Of a stretch of DNA of 64,000 nt, positions 8,360 to 16,445 are shown in pieces (position 1 is the first letter of the stretch; each line of letters starts with the position of its first letter). The notes below the pieces were generated by a model. It searched no databases. It worked only from the letters and a program-made list of their open reading frames with translations, and was not told the DNA's origin. This DNA comes from Streptomyces physcomitrii. Lineage in GTDB: Bacteria > Actinomycetota > Actinomycetes > Streptomycetales > Streptomycetaceae. Location: the NCBI RefSeq assembly GCF_012273655.1, contig NZ_JAAWWP010000001.1, positions 558,001 through 622,000 of the forward strand, given 5' to 3'. Position numbers and translations under genes: made by a program.

Positions 8360-9862
8360 GTGCCCTCCTTGAACGACCTCGTACGCCAGCACTCCTCGCT
8401 CGACGGCGCCGACCTCGAGTGGCTGCACCTGCTGGTCTCGGAGTGGCAGCTGCTGTCCGACCTCTCCTTCGCCGACCTGGTGCTGTGGATCCCCACCCGG
8501 GACGACACCCGCTTCGTCTCCGTCGCGCAGATGCGGCCCAACACCGGCCCCACCTCCTACCAGGACGACATGGTCGGCCACCTGGTGCCGCGCGGCCGGC
8601 GGCCGATGCTGGACGCCGCCCTGGACGAGGGGCGCATCGTGCGCGAGGGCGATCCGGAGTGGCGCGAGGAGGTCCCGGTACGGGTCGAGTCGATCCCGGT
8701 GCGCCGGGAGGGCCGGGTGCTCGGCGTGATCGCCCGCAACACCAACCTCCTCACCGTGCGCACCCCCTCCCGGCTCGAACTGACCTATCTGCAGAGCGCC
8801 TCCGACCTCGCGCAGATGATCGCCGCAGGATCGTTCCCCTTCCCGGGTCAGCAGGTCGACATGGACGCCGCGCCCCGGGTCGGCGACGGACTGATCCGCC
8901 TGGACGCGGACGGCTACGTCCAGTACGCCTCCCCGAACGCCCTCTCCGCCTACCACCGGCTCGGCCTCGCCGCCGACCTGGTCGGGCACCATCTCGGCAC
9001 CACCTCCGCCGAGTTGGCGCCCTCGCGCGGCCCGGTGGACGAGGCCCTGTCCAAGGTGGCCAGCGGCTGGGCGCCGCGCGAGTTCGAGATCGAGGGGGAC
9101 GAGGGCGTCATCCAGCTGCGCGCCATCCCGCTCAAGCCCAAGGGCCCCCGGATCGGCTCCCTCGTACTGCTGCGCGATGTCACCGAACTGCGCCGCCGCG
9201 AACGGGAGTTGATCACCAAGGACGCCACCATCCGGGAGATCCACCACCGGGTGAAGAACAACCTCCAGACCGTGGCCGCGCTGCTGCGGCTCCAGTCCCG
9301 GCGGATGGACTCCGCGCAGGGCCGGGAGGCGCTGAACGAGGCGGTGCGCCGGGTGGGCTCCATCGCCATCGTCCACGAGACCCTCTCGCAGAACCTCGAC
9401 GAGCGCGTCGAGTTCGACGACATCGCCGACCGGGTGCTCGCGATGGTGGCCGAGATCGCCCCCGGCAAGGTCACCGGCCGCCGCACCGGGCGCTTCGGCA
9501 TCCTGGACGCCGAGGTGGCCACCCCGCTCTCCATGGTGCTCACCGAGATCCTGCAGAACGCCCTGGAGCACGGCTACGGCCCGGGCGAGCAGGGCACCGT
9601 GGAGGTCTCCGCGGTCCGCAGCGCCCCCGTGCCCGCCACCGAGTCCCCCGGCGGCCGGAGCCCGGCCCGCCTCCTGGTGACCGTGCAGGACGACGGGGTG
9701 GGCCTGCCCGAGGGCTTCGACCCGCACAGCGCGGGCAACCTCGGCCTGCAGATCGTCCGCACCCTGGTGGAGGGCGAACTCGGCGGCTCCTTCGACATGG
9801 TGAACGCACCCGGGCGGGGAACACAGGTCATCCTCGACATCCCCGTTCCCGCCACCAAGTAG
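8360..9862 (+). CDS. Sensor histidine kinase, PdtaS-like (HisKA_2 type)
   Basis: Soluble two-component kinase of 500 residues without membrane segments. An N-terminal GAF-like domain (about 1-150) is followed by a PAS-like domain (about 180-290), a HisKA_2 dimerisation domain with the phospho-acceptor in REIHHRVKNNLQTVAALLRLQ (about 295-315), and an HATPase domain with LTEILQNALEHG, DDGVGLP and GNLGLQIV motifs. Relatives such as mycobacterial PdtaS signal to ANTAR antiterminators; no such partner is adjacent here. Start is the GTG at 8360. Ligand unknown. Confidence 0.88.
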   Translation: MPSLNDLVRQHSSLDGADLEWLHLLVSEWQLLSDLSFADLVLWIPTRDDTRFVSVAQMRPNTGPTSYQDDMVGHLVPRGRRPMLDAALDEGRIVREGDPEWREEVPVRVESIPVRREGRVLGVIARNTNLLTVRTPSRLELTYLQSASDLAQMIAAGSFPFPGQQVDMDAAPRVGDGLIRLDADGYVQYASPNALSAYHRLGLAADLVGHHLGTTSAELAPSRGPVDEALSKVASGWAPREFEIEGDEGVIQLRAIPLKPKGPRIGSLVLLRDVTELRRRERELITKDATIREIHHRVKNNLQTVAALLRLQSRRMDSAQGREALNEAVRRVGSIAIVHETLSQNLDERVEFDDIADRVLAMVAEIAPGKVTGRRTGRFGILDAEVATPLSMVLTEILQNALEHGYGPGEQGTVEVSAVRSAPVPATESPGGRSPARLLVTVQDDGVGLPEGFDPHSAGNLGLQIVRTLVEGELGGSFDMVNAPGRGTQVILDIPVPATK

Positions 9863-10345
9863 CGCGTGAGCGAGACCACTCTTCTATTCCTCTGCTCCAG
9901 CGCGGGATTGGCCGCTCCCGGTACCGAACACCATTTCCCCGTACGGGAGTTGCACGGAATACACAGAGACGTTCACAGAAAGTGCACGAGGGTTCGGGGA
10001 ATTCACCCGGGCCGAACGCATCGGCTCAGGCGCCGGCCCGGCCGGAGAGGAACCGGACACCCGGTCGCCGGGTGAACACGCACAGAGATCCGGGCCGGTC
10101 TTCTCCCTTACGGGGGACGGCAGTTGACGGGGCCGGGCCGCCTGGCGGGGCGCCGCGGGGGAGTGCGCAGACGACAGCGAGCCCCGGACCAGATCTGGTC
10201 CGGGGCTCGCTGTGCCTAGTGCTCTACGGCATCGCCGGGCGATTGCCAAAGGGCGCATCGGAGGTTCTGCGCGCTGCGACTCGGGGGCGGATGAGGCGTA
10301 CTCGCTGTACGCGTCGCCTGGCCCGGGCTCGTAGGGGCGTGGGCG
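9863..10345. other. Convergent gap between kinase gene and wblE
   Basis: A 483-base stretch with lower coding character. It holds a long perfect palindrome (10174-10213) and a shorter inverted repeat pairing TTCACCCGG near 10001 with CCGGGTGAA near 10066. No supported gene was found. Confidence 0.5.
10174..10213. terminator. 40-bp perfect palindrome, likely bidirectional terminator
   Basis: Two 20-base arms (10174-10193 and 10194-10213) are exact reverse complements with no spacer. It lies between two convergent genes, 312 bases after the kinase stop and 133 bases after the wblE stop. Confidence 0.65.
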
Positions 10346-10603
10346 TCAGGCGCTGGCCTGGCGCGCCCGGTTGCGGGCGGCGCGACGCTTCATTGCGCGG
10401 CGCTCGTCCTCGCTGAGGCCACCCCAGACGCCGGAGTCCTGGCCGGACTCGAGCGCCCACTGCAGACACTGCTCCACAACCGGGCAGCGACGGCAGACGG
10501 CCTTGGCTTCCTCGATCTGCAGCAGCGCAGGACCGGTGTTGCCGATGGGGAAGAACAGCTCGGGGTCTTCCTCGCGGCAAACGGCGTTGTGACGCCAGTC
10601 CAT
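10346..10603 (-). CDS. wblE: WhiB-family iron-sulfur regulator WblE
   Basis: Small 85-residue WhiB-like protein, expected to hold a 4Fe-4S cluster through Cys9, Cys37, Cys40 and Cys46 (C-X2-C-X5-C) and to act as a transcription regulator. The turn motif GVWGGLSEDERR is followed by a basic tail (RRAARNRARQ). The start ATG at 10603 follows AGAGAGGTAG; a longer in-frame reading to 10807 has no support. The sequence and neighbours fit Streptomyces WblE, beside the sigH region. Confidence 0.93.
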   Translation of the reverse strand: MDWRHNAVCREEDPELFFPIGNTGPALLQIEEAKAVCRRCPVVEQCLQWALESGQDSGVWGGLSEDERRAMKRRAARNRARQASA

Positions 10604-10920
10604 GGCTGCTACCTCTCTTGGTATTACGTGCGGGTTGCTTGTGAATGTGAACGCTTTCACGAATCCCTCGACAAGGGAAGGGCCGACCGCCGGATGAACC
10701 GGTGGGGTCCTGTGTTTTGAGGAGGGGTTCCGGCTCTCTGTGGGGCCGATGTTGCGGGCCGTCCCGAGCGCCATGTAGAGATTCGCAAACCTCGGCGGCG
10801 GATACAACCCCTTCCGGAAAGTTTTTTTTGATTCCTCGGTGTCGGCTCAGTCACAGCCGTACTTCTATGGGGTGGATCCTGGCCTAAACGTTCGACTGAA
10901 AGGAGTTTGGTCTCTTCCAG
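10604..10920 (-). promoter_or_regulatory. wblE upstream region with A-tract
   Basis: A 317-base gap between the lipid kinase stop and the wblE start. On the minus strand it has a run of eight A (10822-10829) well upstream of wblE, possibly a curved or UP-like element. Closer in is a near-palindrome, GTGAAAGCGTTCAC, at about 10648-10661. No clear promoter consensus was assigned. Confidence 0.4.
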
Positions 10921-11889
10921 TCACACAATCACACGCAGTGCACGGCGTACGCCTGTGAACGTCACGCTGGTTCGCAGCCCCAGGTGGTCTCCGTCCATCT
11001 GAAGGGGCAGCGGCACCTTCGAATGCAAGGTGAAGGCCGTCAGATCGCGGGCCGAGACGACCTGCTTTCCGTGCGGCCCGCGCTCGGGGGACGAAGTGAG
11101 CAATTGCGTGGCAAGGCGGGTCACGCCCACGGTGGAGAGTCTGCGCAGGCCGAGGACGTCCAGGGCGTCGTCGAAGGAGGCCCCGGGCAGCGCGTAGACC
11201 GGGCGGTTGCCCAGGAAAGTCCAGGGTGAGGTGTTGCAGACGATGGACATCGCCAGGTCCGCCACCGGGTCCTCGCCGGGCCGCTCCAGGGTGATGGTGC
11301 CGTTGCGGCGGTGCTCGTCGTCGAAGAACTGCCGCAGCGCCTGGCGGAGGTAGAGCGCGTGGGTCGACTTCCGGCCGCGCTCGCGCTGCTGTTCGACCCG
11401 GCCGATGACCCCCGCGTCGAAACCGAAGCCCGCGCAGAAGGTGAACCACCGGGCCGGGACCGACTCGTCGGCGGTGCCGGGCGTACCGGCGGCGAGGCCG
11501 AGTCCGACCGTGCGCTCGCTGCCCTCGCGCAGGGCCTGGAGCAGCGCCCCGGTGGACTCGACCGCGTCGTTGGGCAGGCCGAGCGCCCGTGCGAAGACGT
11601 TGGTGGAACCGCCGGGCACCACCGCGAGCCGGGGCAGCCGCTCCGGGTCGGGGCCCTCGTGGAGCAGTCCGTTGACGACCTCGTTGACGGTGCCGTCGCC
11701 GCCGAGCGCGACCACCAGGTCGACCTCGCCGCCCTCCGCCGCCTGCCGCCCGAGATCCCAGGCGTGGCCGCGGTACTCGGTGGTGACGGCGTCGAGCTTC
11801 ATCTCGCTCGCCAGCGCGTGGATGAGGACGTCACGGGTGCGCGCACTCGTGGTGGTGGCTGCCGGGTTGGCGACGAGAAGGGCACGCAT
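10921..11889 (-). CDS. Diacylglycerol/lipid kinase family protein
   Basis: Predicted ATP-dependent lipid kinase of the YegS/BmrU/DgkB type, 322 residues. The N-terminal half carries the nucleotide-binding signature LVVALGGDGTVNEVVNGLL followed by LAVVPGGSTNVFARALGLP, and the C-terminal half is the usual beta-sandwich region. Start ATG at 11889 (MRALLVANPAATTT); the longer in-frame start would add an unlikely 13 residues. The substrate may be diacylglycerol or another membrane lipid. It is a single gene upstream of wblE on the same strand. Confidence 0.88.
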   Translation of the reverse strand: MRALLVANPAATTTSARTRDVLIHALASEMKLDAVTTEYRGHAWDLGRQAAEGGEVDLVVALGGDGTVNEVVNGLLHEGPDPERLPRLAVVPGGSTNVFARALGLPNDAVESTGALLQALREGSERTVGLGLAAGTPGTADESVPARWFTFCAGFGFDAGVIGRVEQQRERGRKSTHALYLRQALRQFFDDEHRRNGTITLERPGEDPVADLAMSIVCNTSPWTFLGNRPVYALPGASFDDALDVLGLRRLSTVGVTRLATQLLTSSPERGPHGKQVVSARDLTAFTLHSKVPLPLQMDGDHLGLRTSVTFTGVRRALRVIV

Positions 11890-11969
11890 GTCATGCAGCG
11901 TACCTACTCGGGGGTACCCGCTCTGCACCGAGGTGGGGCCCGGAGGAGGGCCGCGGTTACCCTGCTGGG

Positions 11970-12698
11970 GTGAGCAAGAAGCCGAAACCCGCCGCCCGCC
12001 CCGCCGCGAAACCCGCCGCCGCGCCGGCCGCGAAGCGCACGCGGCAGGAGCGGAGCGCGCCGGGCCCGAAGGGCACCGCGAAGGCGGCGCAGGGCCCGAA
12101 GAGCGCCACGAAGGCGACCGGCGCGACGGCCGCGAAGAGCGCCGCGAAAGCTACGAACGCGAGGAGCGCCGCGAAAGCCGCGGACGCGAAGAGCGCCGTG
12201 CCCGCGCCGCGGGACGCGGATGCCCCGGCTGGCAGCGCGGCGGAGGGCACGCCGGACACCGGGGCCGAGGGGCCCCGTCCCGGCCGCCTGACGGCCGCCG
12301 CCGTGCTCGCCGCCCTGGAGGGGCTCGCGCTCCTCGTCGGCGGCGTCTATCTGCTCGTCCGCGGACTGACCGGCGACCCCGAGGACCGCTCCCAGGCGGC
12401 CACCGGCGGCGTCACCCTGATCGTGCTCGCCCTGCTGCCGCTGATCGCGGCCCGGGGGCTGCTGCGGCAGCGCAGTTGGAGCCGGGGCCCGGCGATCATC
12501 ACCCAGATCATGGCGCTGCCGGTGGCCTGGACGCTGCTCCAGGCGGACAGCGCGACGATCCCCGGCGGTATCGCGCTCGCGGTGGCCGCGGTCGCCGTGC
12601 TCGTGCTGCTCGTGCACGCCGACACCACCCGCGCCCTCGGCATCCGGGGCCCGGGCCGGGCCCCCGGGGACGAGGCCGGGAAGCGCGACGGCGGCTGA
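11970..12698 (+). CDS. Ala/Lys-rich N-tail membrane protein, unknown function
   Basis: A 242-residue protein. Residues 1-105 are low-complexity and rich in Ala, Lys and Pro with repeated AKSAAKA-like units. The rest has about four hydrophobic segments (roughly 107-130, 143-160, 172-190, 197-215) and a short polar tail. No catalytic motif is visible. Start GTG at 11970, 80 bases from the divergent lipid kinase gene. Conserved hypothetical membrane proteins with such tails are common in Streptomyces. Confidence 0.75.
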   Translation: MSKKPKPAARPAAKPAAAPAAKRTRQERSAPGPKGTAKAAQGPKSATKATGATAAKSAAKATNARSAAKAADAKSAVPAPRDADAPAGSAAEGTPDTGAEGPRPGRLTAAAVLAALEGLALLVGGVYLLVRGLTGDPEDRSQAATGGVTLIVLALLPLIAARGLLRQRSWSRGPAIITQIMALPVAWTLLQADSATIPGGIALAVAAVAVLVLLVHADTTRALGIRGPGRAPGDEAGKRDGG

Positions 12699-12714
12699 GC
12701 CGGGCGGACACGAC

Positions 12715-12750
12715 TCGGCCCGGGTTCCCGCGGTGCGGGGCCCGGGCCGA
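12715..12750. terminator. Bidirectional terminator before sigH end
   Basis: A 10-bp perfect inverted repeat (12715-12724 with 12741-12750) and a 16-base loop between two convergent genes. Confidence 0.65.
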
Positions 12751-12775
12751 AACGGTTGCGCGGCGTGCCGCGCGG

Positions 12776-13864
12776 CTACTCCTCGACGAGGAGCTTCTCC
12801 CGCAGCTGCGCGAGGGTGCGGGCGAGCAGCCGGGAGACGTGCATCTGCGAGATGCCGACCTCCTGGGCGATCTGCGACTGGGTCATGTTGCCGAAGAACC
12901 GCAGCAGCAGGATGCGCTTCTCGCGGGGCGGCAGGTCCTCCAGGAGCGGCTTGAGGGACTCGCGGTACTCGACGCCCTCCAGCGCCTCGTCCTCCGCGCC
13001 TAGGGTGTCCGCCACCGCGGGCGACTCGTCGTCGGTGTCGGGCACGTCCAGGGAGAGCGTCGAATAGGCGTTGGCCGATTCGAGCCCCTCCAGGACCTCC
13101 TCCTCGGAGATGGCGAGCTTCTCCGCCAGCTCGTGCACGGTGGGGGAGCGGCCGTGCCTCTGGGACAGCTCCGCGGTGGCCGTGGTCAGCGAGAGCCGCA
13201 GCTCCTGGAGCCGCCTCGGGACGCGTACCGCCCAGCCCTTGTCGCGGAAGTGCCGCTTGATCTCGCCGACCACCGTCGGGGTCGCGTAGGTGGAGAACTC
13301 CACCCCGCGCTCCGGGTCGAAGCGGTCCACGGACTTGATCAGGCCGATGGTGGCGACCTGGGTCAGATCGTCGAGCGGCTCGCCGCGGTTGCGGAAGCGG
13401 CGGGCGAGATGCTCCACCAGCGGCAGGTGCATGCGCACCAGGCGGTTGCGCAGTTCCGCGTACTCGGGGGTGGTGTCGGAGAGCGTGCGCAGCTCTATGA
13501 ACAGATCCCGCGCACCGCTGCGGTCGTGCGGATCGTGCGCCGTCCGGCCCTGCTGGGGCGACCGGCCGCCGCGCCGCTCGTGCTCGTTCATGCTTCCCGC
13601 CCTTTCCCGGCCGTCGCCGGGAGGCGCCCCCGTCGCCTTGCCGGGGGCCGACCCGCCCGTGCCGCCCTGTCCCTCCCGCAGCTCCCCGGTCGCCTCCGGG
13701 GAGTGGCCCTCCGGGTGCGGCCGGGCCTGCTGCTCGGGGATGCCGCGCGGACCGCGCCGCGTCCCGCCGCGGCCCTCGGTCCCGTCCTGGCCGCCGTGGC
13801 CGCCCGCGGGCTGCCCTCGTGTGCCGTGCTCGTCGTCGCGCACAGGCCCGTCCCCGTTCCTCAC
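12776..13864 (-). CDS. sigH: Stress sigma factor SigH (SigB/SigF family)
   Basis: RNA polymerase sigma factor of the SigB/SigF type with regions 2 (RNRLVRMHLPLVEHLARRFRNRG, DDLTQVATIGLIKSVDRFDPERG), 3 and 4 (NMTQSQIAQEVGISQMHVSRLL). The GTG at 13864 overlaps the prsH stop (GTGA) and gives 362 residues with a 91-residue Gly/Arg-rich N-extension of normal codon bias. A second start (ATG at 13591, ribosome site GGGAAG) gives 271 residues. S. coelicolor SigH is known in long and short forms, so both are plausible. It works with the adjacent anti-sigma factor PrsH. Confidence 0.93.
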   Translation of the reverse strand: MRNGDGPVRDDEHGTRGQPAGGHGGQDGTEGRGGTRRGPRGIPEQQARPHPEGHSPEATGELREGQGGTGGSAPGKATGAPPGDGRERAGSMNEHERRGGRSPQQGRTAHDPHDRSGARDLFIELRTLSDTTPEYAELRNRLVRMHLPLVEHLARRFRNRGEPLDDLTQVATIGLIKSVDRFDPERGVEFSTYATPTVVGEIKRHFRDKGWAVRVPRRLQELRLSLTTATAELSQRHGRSPTVHELAEKLAISEEEVLEGLESANAYSTLSLDVPDTDDESPAVADTLGAEDEALEGVEYRESLKPLLEDLPPREKRILLLRFFGNMTQSQIAQEVGISQMHVSRLLARTLAQLREKLLVEE

Positions 13865-14274
13865 GCCGGTGCGACTCCCGCGCCGCGCTGTTTGTAGAGG
13901 CTGATCGAAACGGTGTTGTCCTCCGCCACCGAGGAGTCGACCTTGCCCGCCAGTGCCGAGAGCACGGTCCAGGCGAAGGTGTCCCGCTCCGGGGCCCGTC
14001 CGTCGGTGGTCGGCGCGGAGACGGTGACTTCGAGCGAGTCGTCCACGAGCCGGAAGACGCAGCTGAGGACCGAACCCTCCACGGCCTGCTGGAGCAGGAT
14101 CGCGCAGGCCTCGTCCACGGCGATACGCAGGTCCTCGATCTCGTCGAGGGTGAAGTCCAAACGCGCTGCGAGGCCGGCGGTCGCCGTCCGCAGCACCGAC
14201 AGGTAGGCACCCTCAGCCGGCAGCCGGACTTCGACGAAGTCCTGGGTCGCGGGCTCGCCTGCGATCTGGGACAC
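13861..14274 (-). CDS. prsH: Anti-sigma factor PrsH (UshX), RsbW-like kinase fold
   Basis: Binds and holds back SigH. The 137-residue protein has the HATPase/RsbW fold with the N-box LRIAVDEACAILLQQAV. Start is the GTG at 14274 (SQIAGEPATQDF), five bases after a strong GGAGG; a TTG at 14286 is the longer alternative. Its stop overlaps the sigH GTG by 4 bases, so the pair is translationally coupled. Length and sequence match S. coelicolor PrsH as recalled. Confidence 0.92.
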   Translation of the reverse strand: MSQIAGEPATQDFVEVRLPAEGAYLSVLRTATAGLAARLDFTLDEIEDLRIAVDEACAILLQQAVEGSVLSCVFRLVDDSLEVTVSAPTTDGRAPERDTFAWTVLSALAGKVDSSVAEDNTVSISLYKQRGAGVAPA

Positions 14275-14402
14275 CCTCACCTCCAAGGTGGTACAAGATC
14301 ATCCGGGGACCGGGAGTCTCCTCCCGGCTGATGCGATACGTGGTGCAGCGGTGACGCTATCGCGATCCCGACTGCTCTGTCCCGCGGACCCCGGCCCGTT
14401 CT

Positions 14403-14416
14403 GTCACTCATGGTAA
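14403..14416. promoter_or_regulatory. BldD-like box in the prsH-sigH promoter
   Basis: On the minus strand TTACCATGAGTGAC fits the BldD pattern TNACNCWGNGTNAN except for A in place of C at position six. It lies about 130 bases upstream of prsH. BldD is known to bind upstream of sigH in S. coelicolor; this assignment is by pattern only. Confidence 0.42.
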
Positions 14417-14542
14417 GTCAATGAGTACACACAGTGGCTAGGGGTGTGCGGGGCCAAATACGAAGCGCATGCGCCGGATTGACGTACCCACACCACGGCG
14501 CGGTGAATCTTCACGCGCCCCCACCGGACGGTTCAGGCCGCT

Positions 14543-14803
14543 TCAGACGAGGACGTTGTCCGTAAAGCACCAGCGCCAGTCCTCGCCCTTCTCGAAGCTG
14601 CGCATCACCGGGTGGCCGCTCTCGCGGGCGTGCGCGGAGGCGTGCCGCAGCGGTGAGGAGTCGCAGCAGCCGATGTGCCCGCAGGAGAGGCACTTGCGCA
14701 GTTGGACCGGGTGGGTGCCCGTCTCGGCGCACTCCCGGCAGGTTTCGCCCAGCGCCTCCGGTTCGGGGTGCGGCAGCGCGTCGATGTGCGAGCACTCGTT
14801 CAT
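14543..14803 (-). CDS. UBP-type zinc finger protein
   Basis: An 86-residue protein that is little more than a ubiquitin-protease-type zinc finger. Candidate ligands are Cys4, His6, Cys22, Cys25, Cys38, Cys41, Cys46, His54, His58 and His64, with RKCLSCGHIGCCDSSP and HARESGHPVMRSFEKGEDWRWC as the family signature. In bacteria this domain often stands alone; its role is unclear. Start ATG at 14803. It is divergent from the antiporter gene with a 46-base gap, an association seen in other Streptomyces. Confidence 0.85.
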   Translation of the reverse strand: MNECSHIDALPHPEPEALGETCRECAETGTHPVQLRKCLSCGHIGCCDSSPLRHASAHARESGHPVMRSFEKGEDWRWCFTDNVLV

Positions 14804-14849
14804 GATGTCCACCGTACGACGCCCCGCCGAGAGGAGCCGGTCAACAGCC

Positions 14850-16445
14850 ATGGACGCCCTGCCAGTCCTCTTCCTGGTCGCGGGCAGCGCCGCGGTGGCC
14901 GGGGCCGCCCGCCGCACCCGCGTCTCCGCGCCGCTGGTGCTCGTCGCGGCCGGGCTCGCCGTCTCGTACCTGCCCGGCGTCCCGGAGTACACCCTCGACC
15001 CGGAGGTGATCCTGCCGCTGGTGCTGCCGCCGCTGCTGTACACCGCGGCGAGCGACAGCTCCTATCTCGACCTGCGGGCCCAACTGCGGCCGGTGGCCCT
15101 GCTCTCGGTCGGCTACGTGCTCTTCGCGACGCTGGTCGTGGGCTGGGCCGCCTACCTCCTCGTACCGGATCTGCCGCTCACCGCGGCGCTGGTCCTCGGC
15201 GCGGTGGTGGCGCCGCCGGACGCGGTCGCCGCCACCGCGGTCGCCCGCCGGGCCGGGCTGCCCTCGCGGATCACCACGATCCTCCAGGGTGAGTCGCTGG
15301 TGAACGACGCCACCGCGATCACCGCCTTCAAGGTCGCCCTCGCCGCGGCGGTCGGCGAGGGGGCCAGCTGGGCCGGCGGCATCGGCGAGTTCCTGCTCGC
15401 CGCGGTCGGCGGCGTCGGGATCGGGCTGCTCCTGATGGTCCCGCTGCACTGGCTGCGCACCCGGCTGACCGAGGCCCTGCTGCAGAACACCCTCTCGCTG
15501 CTCATCCCCTTCGTGGCCTACGCGGTCGCCGAGCGGGTGCACGCCTCGGGGGTGCTCGCGGTGGTCGTCGTCGCCCTCTACCTCGGCCACCGCGCCTGGC
15601 AGGTCGACTTCGCGACCCGGCTCCAGGAGGCCGCGGTCTGGAAGATGGTCGCCTTCATCCTGGAGTCCTCCGTCTTCGCCCTCATCGGCCTCCAACTCCC
15701 GTTCGTACTCAAGGACTTGGGGGCGTACGGGGCCGGGGAGGCCCTCTGGTACGCGCTCGCGCTCTTCCTGGTGGTCGTGGCGGCGCGCTTCGTCTGGGTC
15801 TATCCGGCGGCCTATCTGCCGCGCCTGTCCCGGCGGGTGCGGGAACGCGAGGAGGACCCCACCCCGCAGGGCGCCTTCGTGATCGCCTGGGCCGGGATGC
15901 GCGGCGTGGTCTCGCTCGCCATCGCCTTCTCCGTCCCGCTGACCCTGGACGACGGCGAGGACTTCCCGGCCCGCAATCTGGTGCTCTTCCTCACCTTCAC
16001 CACCGTCATCGGCACCCTGGTCGTCCAGGGGCTGAGCCTGCCCGCGCTGATCCGGCTGCTGCGACTGCCCGGCCGGGACCGGCGCCAGGAGACGCTGGCC
16101 GAGGCGCAGGCCCAGGCCCAGGCGTCCAGGGCGGCGGAGCAGCGGCTCGACGCCCTCCTCGCGGACGAGCGCAACCAGCTGCCCGCCCCGCTCGCGGAGC
16201 GCCTGCGCACCGTCCTGGAGCGCCGCCGCAACGCCGTCTGGGAGCGGCTCGGCGCGGTGAACCCGGTGACCGGCGAGAGCGCGGACGAGACCTACCGGCG
16301 CCTGGCCCGCGCCATGATCGAGTCCGAGCGCGAGGTCTTCGTGAAGCTGCGCGACGGCCGCTACATCGACGACGAGATGCTGCGCACCCTGCTGCGGCGC
16401 CTGGACCTGGAGGAGGCGGCCGCCTACCGGGAGGCCGAGGACTAG
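14850..16445 (+). CDS. CPA1-family sodium/proton antiporter
   Basis: Membrane Na+/H+ exchanger of 531 residues with about 12 hydrophobic segments in the first 410. Signature stretches are LGAVVAPPDAVAATAVARRAGLPSR and ILQGESLVNDATAITAF, the latter with the conserved ND pair. The C-terminal 120 residues are a charged cytoplasmic helix-rich tail. Start ATG at 14850 (MDALPVLFLVAGSAAV) behind GAGAGGAG. The stop overlaps the convergent downstream gene by 4 bases. Confidence 0.88.
   Translation: MDALPVLFLVAGSAAVAGAARRTRVSAPLVLVAAGLAVSYLPGVPEYTLDPEVILPLVLPPLLYTAASDSSYLDLRAQLRPVALLSVGYVLFATLVVGWAAYLLVPDLPLTAALVLGAVVAPPDAVAATAVARRAGLPSRITTILQGESLVNDATAITAFKVALAAAVGEGASWAGGIGEFLLAAVGGVGIGLLLMVPLHWLRTRLTEALLQNTLSLLIPFVAYAVAERVHASGVLAVVVVALYLGHRAWQVDFATRLQEAAVWKMVAFILESSVFALIGLQLPFVLKDLGAYGAGEALWYALALFLVVVAARFVWVYPAAYLPRLSRRVREREEDPTPQGAFVIAWAGMRGVVSLAIAFSVPLTLDDGEDFPARNLVLFLTFTTVIGTLVVQGLSLPALIRLLRLPGRDRRQETLAEAQAQAQASRAAEQRLDALLADERNQLPAPLAERLRTVLERRRNAVWERLGAVNPVTGESADETYRRLARAMIESEREVFVKLRDGRYIDDEMLRTLLRRLDLEEAAAYREAED

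Noticed and set aside
10001..10075. Possible cyclic-di-AMP (ydaO-type) riboswitch from GGGTGAA-like segments
   Set aside because: Only one paired segment fits, the rest of the consensus is missing, and no gene follows on either strand.
10822..10829. Run of eight T as a terminator U-tract
   Set aside because: The neighbouring genes lie on the minus strand, where this is an A-run, and there is no GC hairpin before it.
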